A DNA stretch of 64,000 nt from Wenyingzhuangia sp. 2_MG-2023 (lineage in GTDB: Bacteria; Bacteroidota; Bacteroidia; Flavobacteriales; Flavobacteriaceae): positions 179,790-243,789 of the forward strand of contig NZ_JAUOSB010000003.1 of assembly GCF_030548295.1 (NCBI RefSeq), given 5' to 3'. Made by a program: the position numbers and the translations under genes. This document shows positions 56,098 through 63,695 of the stretch, in pieces. A model generated the notes under the pieces. That model was not told the DNA's origin, searched no databases, and saw only the letters and a program-made list of their open reading frames with translations. Position 1 is the stretch's first letter, and every line of letters starts with the position of its first letter.

Positions 56098-56181
56098 TTT
56101 AGTATTTAGTCCTCAGTACAAAGTATCTAGTTTATCGTAGCAACAAAAAAACTCTGTACTAACTACTTTGTACTCTGTACT
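56098..56181 (-). repeat. Heptad-repeat stem-loop element between hisB and hisH
   Basis: Transcribed strand: AGTACAG, AGTACAA, AGTAGTT, AGTACAG, then AG, a T-run and a ~25-base loop, then TACTTTG, TACTGAG, GACTAAA, TACTAAA. AGTACAAAGTA in the 5' half is exactly complementary to TACTTTGTACT in the 3' half. The loop is empty of coding sequence. Confidence 0.85.
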
Positions 56182-56186
56182 GCGTT

Positions 56187-57326
56187 CTAAAGAACGCCCT
56201 TCGTACTCGGTAAAAACATTTTATTAGCATCACGCTTTACAGCCATTTTCATTGCTTTCGCAAAGGCTTTAAAAATTCCTTCTATTTTGTGATGTTCGTT
56301 ATCTCCTTCCGCTTTAATGTTTAAATTACATTTAGCTCCATCAGTAAATGATTTAAACAAGTGTAAAAACATTTCCGTTGGCATATCACCAATCATTTCA
56401 CGTTTAAAATCAGCTTCCCAAACCAACCAAGGTCTTCCACCAAAATCAACTGCAGCTTGTGCCAAACAATCGTCCATTGGCAAACAAAAACCATAACGTT
56501 CTATTCCTAATTTATTACCTAAAGCTTTGTTAAATAATTCTCCTAAAGCAATCATGGTATCTTCTATGGTGTGATGTTCATCAACCTCTAAATCACCATC
56601 TACTTTTACGGTTAAATCCATGGCACCATGACGACCAATTTGATCTAGCATGTGATCAAAGAATTTTACTCCTGTAGAAATATCATTCTTACCAGATCCA
56701 TCTAAATTTAGTTTGATGTAAATTTTAGTTTCGTTGGTGTTTCTTGTGATTTCTGATACTCTATCTTCAAGTTTTAAAAACTCATAAATAGTTTTCCAAT
56801 CTGTAGAAGTCAAGGCAATACAATCGTGAATTGCTTTTACATCAGCCTCTACTTCATCAACACCTAATTCTGGATTTTCTGATAAAAAAATTCCCTTAGC
56901 TCCTAAATTTTTAGCCAATTCCATGTCCGTAATTCTATCACCTAACACAAAAGATTTTTCTAAATCGTATTTTTCTTTATCAAAATACTGCGTTAACAAA
57001 CCTGTTCTTGGCTTGCGAGTTTCAGCATTTTCATGCGGAAAAGTTTTATCAATATGTACAGCAGTAAAAACGACACCTTCATTTTCAAAAGCCTGAATCA
57101 CTTTTTTCTGAGCTGGCCAAAAAGTATCTTCAGGAAAAGAATCTGTTCCCAATCCATCTTGATTGGTTACCATCACCAATTCATAATCCAATTCCTCGGC
57201 AATTCTTGCCATGTAACGGAAAACCTTTGGATAAAACTCTAACTTTTCTAAACTATCTAATTGATAATCTACAGGTGGTTCTATACAAAGTGTACCGTCT
57301 CTATCTATAAATAAAACTTTTTTCAT
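56187..57326 (-). CDS. hisB: Bifunctional histidinol-phosphatase / imidazoleglycerol-phosphate dehydratase
   Basis: 379 residues from ATG 57326 ([13 protein letters not shown]); a TTG six codons upstream lies in a palindromic region and was rejected. N-terminal HAD phosphatase (~1-165; DRDGTL, NQDGLG), C-terminal dehydratase (~190-379; [20 protein letters not shown]). Two steps of the pathway on one polypeptide. Confidence 0.96.
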   Translation of the reverse strand: MKKVLFIDRDGTLCIEPPVDYQLDSLEKLEFYPKVFRYMARIAEELDYELVMVTNQDGLGTDSFPEDTFWPAQKKVIQAFENEGVVFTAVHIDKTFPHENAETRKPRTGLLTQYFDKEKYDLEKSFVLGDRITDMELAKNLGAKGIFLSENPELGVDEVEADVKAIHDCIALTSTDWKTIYEFLKLEDRVSEITRNTNETKIYIKLNLDGSGKNDISTGVKFFDHMLDQIGRHGAMDLTVKVDGDLEVDEHHTIEDTMIALGELFNKALGNKLGIERYGFCLPMDDCLAQAAVDFGGRPWLVWEADFKREMIGDMPTEMFLHLFKSFTDGAKCNLNIKAEGDNEHHKIEGIFKAFAKAMKMAVKRDANKMFLPSTKGVL

Positions 57327-57343
57327 GATTAACTTGTTAATCA

Positions 57344-57364
57344 ATCCTGAACTCGTTTCAGGAT
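57344..57364. repeat. Palindrome bounding the GIY-YIG pseudogene (hisB side)
   Basis: ATCCTGAACTCGTTTCAGGAT type palindrome, imperfect in the centre. Compared in opposite orientation with the one at 57661-57681 it differs by about one base in the 17-bp core CCTGAAC..GTTTCAGG. It resembles REP-like palindromes that are common in flavobacterial genomes. Confidence 0.75.
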
Positions 57365-57368
57365 ATTA

Positions 57369-57644
57369 TTATAATTCAATTGTCAATAAATAAGGATTTG
57401 ATTCTTTTATCAAGTTCCATTTCCATTCTTTATGCCAATTTTTTAATTGTTTCTCTCTTTTCTTCGCTGTTGATTTATCATCAAACTCTTCATAATAAAC
57501 CAAATCATGCACATTTTATTTTTTGGTAAATACAGCTCCAAATCCTTTTTTATGTTCATTTATTCTTCGAGCAATAGTATCTGTGTAACCTATATATAAT
57601 AAGTTTCTACTTTTATTTGATAATATATAACAATAGTATTTCAA
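57369..57644 (-). pseudogene. GIY-YIG nuclease gene with an in-frame stop
   Basis: A 92-codon frame from TTG 57644 to the TAA at 57369-57371. It reads KYYCYILSNKSRNLLYIGYT, then RRINEHKKGFGAVFTKK, a TAA stop at 57516-57518, then NVHDLVYYEEFDD and KREKQLKNWHKEWK. This is the small single-domain GIY-YIG (UPF0213-like) family; the stop stands where Tyr is normally found in YN, so a single base change broke it. The start has TTG where ATG is expected. It lies between two REP-like palindromes in the hisC-hisB junction. Confidence 0.88.
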
Positions 57645-57660
57645 TAAACATTCATTTTTT

Positions 57661-57681
57661 TTCCTGAAACAAGTTCAGGAA
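57661..57681. repeat. Palindrome bounding the GIY-YIG pseudogene (hisC side)
   Basis: TTCCTGAAACAAGTTCAGGAA type palindrome, the inverted partner of the one at 57344-57364. It lies 7 bases after the hisC stop. Confidence 0.75.
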
Positions 57682-57688
57682 TTCGCTT

Positions 57689-58732
57689 CTATTGAAGCTC
57701 TCTTAAAGCCTTCATCAAAGCAATATTCTCTTTAATGGTTCCTACTGTAAAACGCAAGGTATTTTCACACAATAACTGCGTGGTTCTATTTCTCACCACA
57801 ATTCCTTTTTCTATGAGTTGGTTGTAACGTTTGGTAGCATCATCTACTTTTACCAATAAAAAATTGGCATCACTAGGATATATTTTTTCTACAAAAGAAA
57901 CCTCTTTTAAGGCAATTTCTAAATTATCACGTTCTACCAAAACAGCTTCAATCTCTTCTTGTACATCTTCATAAGCCAACAAACGCTCTAAAGCTTTTTG
58001 CTGCGTTAACTCATTAACGTTGTATGGAGGTTTAATTTTGTTTAAAACTGCAATAATTTCGGCAGATGCATAGCAAACTCCCAAACGAATTCCTGCCATA
58101 CCATAAGCTTTAGACATGGTTTGACTCACTATTAAATTAGGATGTTTCTCTAAACGAGCAACCCAACTTGGCTCCGATGCAAAATCAATATAGGCTTCAT
58201 CAACCACAACCAATCCATTAAAACCTTCTACAATCGCTTTTACATTCGCATAATCAAACAAGTTCCCTGATGGATTGTTTGGAGAACACAAGAAAATCAC
58301 TTTCGTATTTTCATCAACTGTTTCTAATATTTTAGAAACATTGGGCTGAAAATTCTCTTTTAAAGGAACTTCTTTAATGTTAATGTTATTCAAATTAGCC
58401 GACACATCATACATTCCGTATGAAGGTGGCAAAGTGATGATATTATCTTCTTTAGGTTCACAAAAAGCGCGTAAAATCAAATCGATGACTTCATCAGAAC
58501 CATTTCCTAAGAAAATGTTTTCTTGAGCAACTTCTTTAATTTTTACCAATTCTGATTTTACAGTTCTCTGCATCGGATCTGGATAACGATTCACTCCATT
58601 TTCAAACGGATTTTCATTGGCATCCAAAAACACCATATCATCTGTAGCTCCCTGAAACTCATCTCTTGCTGAAGAGTAAGCTTTCATGTTGGCTACATTT
58701 TCTCTGATTATATTTTTTAAATCGAAACTCAT
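57689..58732 (-). CDS. hisC: Histidinol-phosphate aminotransferase
   Basis: 347 residues, PLP fold type I. Lys of the Schiff base in SQTMSKAYGMAGIRLG; NNPSGN and VVDEAYIDF motifs. Preceded by a heptad element and followed by the GIY-YIG insertion. Confidence 0.96.
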   Translation of the reverse strand: MSFDLKNIIRENVANMKAYSSARDEFQGATDDMVFLDANENPFENGVNRYPDPMQRTVKSELVKIKEVAQENIFLGNGSDEVIDLILRAFCEPKEDNIITLPPSYGMYDVSANLNNINIKEVPLKENFQPNVSKILETVDENTKVIFLCSPNNPSGNLFDYANVKAIVEGFNGLVVVDEAYIDFASEPSWVARLEKHPNLIVSQTMSKAYGMAGIRLGVCYASAEIIAVLNKIKPPYNVNELTQQKALERLLAYEDVQEEIEAVLVERDNLEIALKEVSFVEKIYPSDANFLLVKVDDATKRYNQLIEKGIVVRNRTTQLLCENTLRFTVGTIKENIALMKALRELQ

Positions 58733-58740
58733 ATTTTCAT

Positions 58741-58810
58741 GTATTTGGTATCTAGTATCTGGTACCTAGTATCAAAAAATCTTGATACTCAATACTAACT
58801 ACTTGATACT
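58741..58810 (-). repeat. Heptad-repeat stem-loop element between hisD and hisC
   Basis: Transcribed strand: AGTATCA, AGTAGTT, AGTATTG, AGTATCA, loop AGATTTTTTGA, then TACTAGG, TACCAGA, TACTAGA, TACCAAA. AGTATCAA next to the loop pairs with TTGATACT. The first heptad plus the next bases read AGT ATC AAG TAG and supply the last three codons and stop of hisD. Confidence 0.88.
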
Positions 58811-60082
58811 ATTAAGCCTTAACGTCACTGCATTTTTATGTGCATCCAATCCTTCTGCTGCTGCCATCAATTCAATAGCAGGACCAATATTCTGAATTCC
58901 TTCTGCTGTTATTTTTTGATAGGTGATTTTCTTTGTAAACGCATCTAAATTCACACCACTGTACATACGAGCATATCCGTTCGTAGGCAACGTATGATTT
59001 GTTCCTGAAGCATAATCTCCTGCACTTTCTGGTGTTAAAGGCCCTATAAATACAGAACCAGCATTCACAATTTTATCTAAATACAAATCCTCATTCAACA
59101 CATTTAAAATTAAATGTTCAGGAGCATATTCGTTAATCAATTCATTTTGATCATCAATATTATCAATCAAAATAGCACTAGAGTTTTCAATAGCCAATCT
59201 TGCCACTTCTTGTCTTGGCAACTCCGCTAATTGTTTTTCTAATTCTATTTGAACTTTGTCTATTAATTTTTGAGATTCCGTTACCAAAATCACCTGACTA
59301 TCCGCACCGTGTTCTGCTTGCGATAATAAATCTGCTACCACAAAACTAGCATCAGCATCTTTATCTGCAACTACCATCACTTCACTTGGTCCTGCTGGCA
59401 TATCAATAGCTAATCCTTGCGTTAAAGCAAATTGTTTTGCTGCCGTTACAAACTGATTTCCTGGTCCAAATATTTTATAAACACTTGGTACAGATTCCGT
59501 ACCATACGTCATGGCTGCAATAGCTTGAATTCCACCTAATTTATAGATTTCTGTAACACCTACCAACTGTGCAGCAAATAAAATTGCTGGGTTGATCGTT
59601 CCATCTTTTGATGGTGGTGTACACAAAACTATTTTAGTAGCTCCAGCAATTTTTGCAGGAACTCCCAACATTAAAATGGTAGAAAATAAAGGTGCCGATC
59701 CTCCTGGAATGTACAAACCTACTTTTTCTATAGGCTTCATTTCTTGCCAACAATCCACACCGTTAACCGTAGAAATTACTTTTTTCTCTATTTTTTGAGA
59801 AGCATGAAACGTCTCTACATTGTTTTTAGCCAATACAATAGCATCCTTTAATTTTTGAGAAACCAAAGGGATTGCATTGTTTATTTCTTGCTGAGTAACT
59901 TTTAAATCAGATAAAATAACTCCATCAAATTTCTCTGTGTAGTTTTTTAAAGCCTGATCTCCATTTATTTTTACATCTTCAAAAACACCTTTTACAGTAG
60001 CACCTAACGTATTTGCTTCTTTAGCTGGACGTTGAGTAATTCTTGCCCAAGTATCTTTTGATGGGTTAATGTATGTTTTCAT
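58799..60082 (-). CDS. hisD: Histidinol dehydrogenase
   Basis: 427 residues. Family motifs YIPGGSAPLFST, PAGPSEVMV, SQAEHGADSQ and PESAGDYASGTNH. It performs the last two oxidations to histidine. The C-terminus (Ser-Ile-Lys-stop) is encoded by the first heptad of the repeat element, showing that the element replaced or extended the original end. Confidence 0.96.
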   Translation of the reverse strand: MKTYINPSKDTWARITQRPAKEANTLGATVKGVFEDVKINGDQALKNYTEKFDGVILSDLKVTQQEINNAIPLVSQKLKDAIVLAKNNVETFHASQKIEKKVISTVNGVDCWQEMKPIEKVGLYIPGGSAPLFSTILMLGVPAKIAGATKIVLCTPPSKDGTINPAILFAAQLVGVTEIYKLGGIQAIAAMTYGTESVPSVYKIFGPGNQFVTAAKQFALTQGLAIDMPAGPSEVMVVADKDADASFVVADLLSQAEHGADSQVILVTESQKLIDKVQIELEKQLAELPRQEVARLAIENSSAILIDNIDDQNELINEYAPEHLILNVLNEDLYLDKIVNAGSVFIGPLTPESAGDYASGTNHTLPTNGYARMYSGVNLDAFTKKITYQKITAEGIQNIGPAIELMAAAEGLDAHKNAVTLRLNSIK

Positions 60083-60086
60083 TTTT

Positions 60087-60167
60087 TACTAGTACTGAGT
60101 ACTGAGTATTAAGTAATGAGTACTTTAGCTTTTCTTACTTTGTACTTTATACTTTTTACTTTGTACT
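60087..60167 (-). repeat. Heptad-repeat stem-loop element between hisG and hisD
   Basis: Transcribed strand: five AGTA heptads (AGTACAA, AGTAAAA, AGTATAA, AGTACAA, AGTAAGA), a short AAAGCTAAAG-type centre, then five TACT heptads (TACTCAT, TACTTAA, TACTCAG, TACTCAG, TACTAGT). It starts one base after the hisG stop and ends four bases before the hisD ATG. Confidence 0.88.
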
Positions 60168-60168
60168 A

Positions 60169-61026
60169 TTATAAAACCATTTTCTCAATCTCCGTAGTTA
60201 AAATACCTTCTGCACCTAAAGCTTTTAACTCATCTAAAATTTCCCAAAATTTATCTTTAGGAATTACCGTATGAATAGAACTCCATCCTTCTTGTGCTAG
60301 TGGCAAAACCGTTGGAGATTTCATTCCTGGAATTACTTTAATAATAGCATCAACCTTATCATTTGGAGCATTTAACAATACGTATCTATTAGCACGTCCT
60401 TTTAAAATTGCTTGAATTCTAAATTGTAATTTATCTAACAAAGCTTGTTTATCATCTGATAACACAGGTGATTTTGTCAAAACAGCTTCAGACCAAAACA
60501 TCACTTCTGCTTCTTTCAATCCGTTTGCAAACAAAGTTCCTCCTGAACTTACAATATCACAAATACCATCAGCCAAACCAATATTTGGAGCAATCTCTAC
60601 AGAACCTGCAATTTTATGAAACGTAGCTTTTATGTTTTTCTCTTTTAAGTACTTTTCTAAAGTATTGGTGTACGAAGTTGCAATGCGTTTTCCTTCAAAA
60701 TAAGAAATATCCGTGTAATCAACATCTTTAGGCACTGCCAAAGAAACTTTGCATTTAGAAAAACCTAAACGTTCTACTATTGGTAAATTTTCACCTTTTT
60801 CAATCAACGTATTTTCTCCCAAAATAGCAATATCTACTACTCCATCTTCTAAATACTGAGGAATGTCACCATTTCTTAAATAAAAAACTTCCAAAGGAAA
60901 ATTTCTCGCAGTTGCTTTTAACTGTGCATTGCGATGATCAATTGAAATTCCACATTCTTTTAATAATTGTAAAGAATCTTCGTTCAATCTTCCTGATTTT
61001 TGAATGGCAATTTTTAACGTGCTCAT
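60169..61026 (-). CDS. hisG: ATP phosphoribosyltransferase (long form)
   Basis: 285 residues. Catalytic domains ~1-200 with AIQKSGRLNEDS at the start and the PRPP loop around DIVSSGGTLFANGL; C-terminal ~75-residue ACT-like domain for feedback by histidine (PTVLPLAQEGWSS). First enzyme and first gene of the operon. Confidence 0.96.
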   Translation of the reverse strand: MSTLKIAIQKSGRLNEDSLQLLKECGISIDHRNAQLKATARNFPLEVFYLRNGDIPQYLEDGVVDIAILGENTLIEKGENLPIVERLGFSKCKVSLAVPKDVDYTDISYFEGKRIATSYTNTLEKYLKEKNIKATFHKIAGSVEIAPNIGLADGICDIVSSGGTLFANGLKEAEVMFWSEAVLTKSPVLSDDKQALLDKLQFRIQAILKGRANRYVLLNAPNDKVDAIIKVIPGMKSPTVLPLAQEGWSSIHTVIPKDKFWEILDELKALGAEGILTTEIEKMVL

Positions 61027-61061
61027 TTGTATATAGTTTATATCAATTTTTAAAATAAAAA

Positions 61062-61087
61062 ACCCGTTCGAGAGATCTCAAACGGGT
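61062..61087 (-). terminator. Attenuator terminator of the his leader
   Basis: A 12-bp stem with one G-T wobble (ACCCGTTTGAGA against TCTCGAACGGGT) and a two-base loop, then a six-T run on the minus strand. It lies between the leader peptide and hisG, where an attenuator is expected. Confidence 0.9.
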
Positions 61088-61132
61088 ATGAAAATATATG
61101 TTTACTATTACAACATAATCCTTCCAACTCGC

Positions 61133-61180
61133 TTAAGCGCAGTATAGGATGTGATGATGATGCAACTTGATTGTATTCAT
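61133..61180 (-). CDS. hisL: His operon leader peptide
   Basis: Fifteen codons, MNTIKLHHHHILYCA, with four consecutive His codons (CAT CAT CAT CAC), then TAA. Position: after the promoter and before the terminator hairpin at 61062-61087. When charged tRNA-His is scarce the ribosome should stall on the His run and prevent the terminator from forming. The general logic is that of enterobacterial hisL; the antiterminator pairing was not worked out here. Confidence 0.88.
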   Translation of the reverse strand: MNTIKLHHHHILYCA

Positions 61181-61198
61181 GTTCTTAAATTTCTGCGA

Positions 61199-61206
61199 CA
61201 AATATA
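61199..61206 (-). promoter_or_regulatory. -7 promoter box of the his operon
   Basis: TATATTTG on the minus strand, exact TAnnTTTG match, about 18 bases before the leader-peptide ATG. It places transcription start just before the leader. Confidence 0.6.
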
Positions 61207-61325
61207 ACAATTCAATATGATTTTAAAAGGATTTAAAAAAGAAAATAATCTATCTTTAAAATTAATATTGTCATAACACAAATAACATATTATTACCTTT
61301 ACATTCGAAAAAAAATAAATTATAA

Positions 61326-62708
61326 ATGAGTGAATTAAAAATTGTAGGAAACAAAGAATGGTGTCACTTTAACCAACTGAATATTCCTGCTATCAAAGCA
61401 AGAGTAGATTCTGGTGCAAAAACATCTTCTATTCAAGCTACTGATATTACAACATATAGAAAAAATAAAGAAAACTGGGTGCGTTTTTACGTTCAGCCTT
61501 TGACAGAAAACAGAAGTATTTCTGTAGAATGTGAAGCTAAAATAATTGCCACTAGAATTATTAAAAGTTCATCGGGAATTCCTGAAAAGCGATATGTAAT
61601 TGCTTCTGAAGTTACCATGGGTGATACTACTTGGGAAATAGAACTTACGTTGGCAGACAGAGATACCATGGAGTTTAAAATGCTGTTGGGTAGACAAGCC
61701 ATGGAAAATAGAATGATTGTAAACCCCGCAGAAGAATTTGTACTAGGTGATATTTCGGAAGAAGAAATTGATCGTAAGTACGAAACTTTTGTGATGAAAA
61801 AGACAGGTTTAAAAATAGCTGTTTTGGCAAGCAACCCAGAATTGTATTCTAACAAAAGATTGATGGAAGCTGGACGAGCAAGAGGACACGAAATGGTGTT
61901 TTTAAACGTACAACAGTGTTACATGAAACTAGACACTGTTACTCCAGAAATTCGTTACAGAGGTGGTAATGTTATTAATGATTTTGATGCGGTAATTCCA
62001 CGAATCAAAACAAGTATGACTTTTTATGGTTGTGCCTTATTAAGAATGTTTAAAACACTAGGTACATATTGTTTAAACGATGCTGAATCCATCAGTTCTT
62101 CAAGAGATAAATTGTATTCTTCTCAATTATTCTCAAAAAACGATATTCACATTCCTACTACTGGTTTTGCAAAATCACCATTAGACACCAAAGATTTGAT
62201 CAACATGGTGGGTGGAGCACCATTGATTATCAAACTATTAGAAAGCACACAAGGAAAAGGTGTTGTTTTGGCTGAAACAAATAAAGCTGCTGAATCTGTA
62301 ATCAATGCTTTTAAAAGTTTAAATGCAAACATCTTAGTGCAAGAATTTATTAGAGAAGCCAACGGAAAAGATTTAAGATGTTTTGTGGTAGACGGACGTG
62401 TGGTAGCCTCTATAGAAAGAACAGCTGCTAAGGGAGAATTTAGAGCAAACATACACCAAGGAGGCTCTGCTTCTATTGTAAAAATTACACCTGAAGAGAA
62501 AAAGTTAGCATTAAAATCTGCCAAAATATTAAACTTGCCTGTAGCGGGTGTGGATTTGATTCGCTCAAACAAAGGTCCATTGTTGTTAGAAGTAAACTCT
62601 TCTCCTGGATTGGAAGGTATAGAAAACGCAACGGGAAAAGACATTGCAGGATCTATCATTCAGGCTATTGAAAAAAGAATAAAATTCAACGGTACTGCGG
62701 AAGCTTAA
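61326..62708 (+). CDS. RimB-RimK fusion: retropepsin-like protease plus S6 glutamate ligase
   Basis: 460 residues. Residues ~1-150 match the ATP-dependent zinc-protease family (PF05618, RimB), with an aspartic-protease-like [13 protein letters not shown] and a late [15 protein letters not shown]. Residues ~160-455 are RimK, ATP-grasp, with [27 protein letters not shown] and [12 protein letters not shown]. RimK adds Glu to the C-terminus of ribosomal protein S6; RimB is known from Pseudomonas as a protease that counteracts it. Here both are one polypeptide. Monocistronic, closed by a terminator. Confidence 0.88.
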   Translation: MSELKIVGNKEWCHFNQLNIPAIKARVDSGAKTSSIQATDITTYRKNKENWVRFYVQPLTENRSISVECEAKIIATRIIKSSSGIPEKRYVIASEVTMGDTTWEIELTLADRDTMEFKMLLGRQAMENRMIVNPAEEFVLGDISEEEIDRKYETFVMKKTGLKIAVLASNPELYSNKRLMEAGRARGHEMVFLNVQQCYMKLDTVTPEIRYRGGNVINDFDAVIPRIKTSMTFYGCALLRMFKTLGTYCLNDAESISSSRDKLYSSQLFSKNDIHIPTTGFAKSPLDTKDLINMVGGAPLIIKLLESTQGKGVVLAETNKAAESVINAFKSLNANILVQEFIREANGKDLRCFVVDGRVVASIERTAAKGEFRANIHQGGSASIVKITPEEKKLALKSAKILNLPVAGVDLIRSNKGPLLLEVNSSPGLEGIENATGKDIAGSIIQAIEKRIKFNGTAEA

Positions 62709-62731
62709 AACTTGTTGATTTTAACAATTGC

Positions 62732-62781
62732 AAAAGCATCTTTTTACGTAACTACTGCGTACAAAAGATGCTTTTTTATTT
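62732..62781 (+). terminator. Terminator of the rimB-rimK gene
   Basis: Stem AAAAGCATCTTTT (62732-62744) with its complement at 62763-62775, loop of 18 bases, then a T-run. It lies 24 bases after the stop. Confidence 0.85.
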
Positions 62782-62948
62782 AATTTGAATTCACTTTTAC
62801 CAACCACAAACTAACAATCCTCAGTTTTATTATGAAAACAGCGTTAAAAACTACTTAAAAAACAATACTTTTAGAATTGATAAAAAAACTAAATGATGTT
62901 GTCCGTGAATGTGAATGGATAACGTTACTTTTGGTGAGTATATAACGA

Positions 62949-62958
62949 GTTGTGCATA
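62949..62958 (+). repeat. Left inverted repeat of an orphan-gene cassette
   Basis: GTTGTGCATA, the exact inverted partner of TATGCACAAC at 63545-63554. The pair brackets a single ORF. Confidence 0.5.
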
Positions 62959-62981
62959 ATTTAACTCAAACTCAATAATTA

Positions 62982-63539
62982 ATGAAAAAAAGATATTGGC
63001 TAATTGGAATTTTTATTTGTCTTTTTATTATTCTTTATAGTTTAAAATTATATATGAATAAGGGTATCATTAAATGTCCTGAATTTAACAAATCATATTC
63101 TGAATGGTTTCCTTATAATAAAGGAGATATTTTAAATTTTAAAAATTCAGACTCTATTCGAGAATATACCGTAAGTACTTATTACATTAATAAAACTGAC
63201 AGTTACAATAGAAATATGAAATGTGGATGTTGTGAAGATGGAATTGTAATTTACCTTACTGCGAAAAAAGACACGATTAAAATTGATTTCGATAATTTTA
63301 TAAATCCTAATAGTTGTATGGGAAGTAGAAGATTTATAAGTAAAAATGGGAAAGACATAAATGTAAAAGGTACACAAAATCAGAAAGAACTTAATTTAAA
63401 CCAAATATCCTCTGACAGTCTAATAATTGAAAAAAGTATAGGAATAAAGAAACTTTTTTGGAATGGAAAATTATGGGAATTTGAAAGTATTAAAAAATCA
63501 AAAACTGATATTAAAATTATTTCGAATAATGGATGTTAA
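62982..63539 (+). CDS. Orphan membrane-anchored small protein
   Basis: 185 residues with one N-terminal membrane helix (YWLIGIFICLFIILYSLKLY), no lipobox, and a Cys-rich KCGCCEDGI in the middle. The body is basic and beta-rich. I recognise no family. It is more A/T-rich than neighbouring genes, is flanked by 10-bp inverted repeats and by an IS on the right, and is probably acquired. Confidence 0.6.
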   Translation: MKKRYWLIGIFICLFIILYSLKLYMNKGIIKCPEFNKSYSEWFPYNKGDILNFKNSDSIREYTVSTYYINKTDSYNRNMKCGCCEDGIVIYLTAKKDTIKIDFDNFINPNSCMGSRRFISKNGKDINVKGTQNQKELNLNQISSDSLIIEKSIGIKKLFWNGKLWEFESIKKSKTDIKIISNNGC

Positions 63540-63544
63540 AAAAC

Positions 63545-63554
63545 TATGCACAAC
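63545..63554 (-). repeat. Right inverted repeat of the orphan-gene cassette
   Basis: TATGCACAAC, inverted partner of 62949-62958, placed 5 bases after the stop of the orphan gene. Confidence 0.5.
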
Positions 63555-63599
63555 AACGCATAAAAAAAATTGCTATATTTAGAACTAATTTTAAAGGTC

Positions 63600-63658
63600 G
63601 TTGCTCTTTTGCTACTTCTGATTTTCCTACGGAAAACCCTCGCACGCAAAAACGCAAC
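63600..63658. repeat. Nested stem-loop next to the IS end
   Basis: Outer arms GTTGCTCTTTTGC (63600-63612) and GCAAAAACGCAAC (63646-63658) pair with two mismatches; an inner hairpin TTTTCC-TAC-GGAAAA lies at 63622-63636. Such nested palindromes suggest a folded single-strand site or a dispersed repeat. No function can be assigned. Confidence 0.5.
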
Positions 63659-63695
63659 TATTTTTATACAAGACCGTTGCCAAACATTAGATCGG

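Noticed and set aside
57369..57644. Functional GIY-YIG nuclease
   Set aside because: An in-frame TAA at 57516-57518 separates the N-terminal catalytic motif from the rest, and the start codon is TTG.
62949..63658. Integron attC sites
   Set aside because: The repeats GTTGTGC/GCACAAC only partly fit the attC core consensus and no integrase gene is visible; kept only as unassigned inverted repeats.
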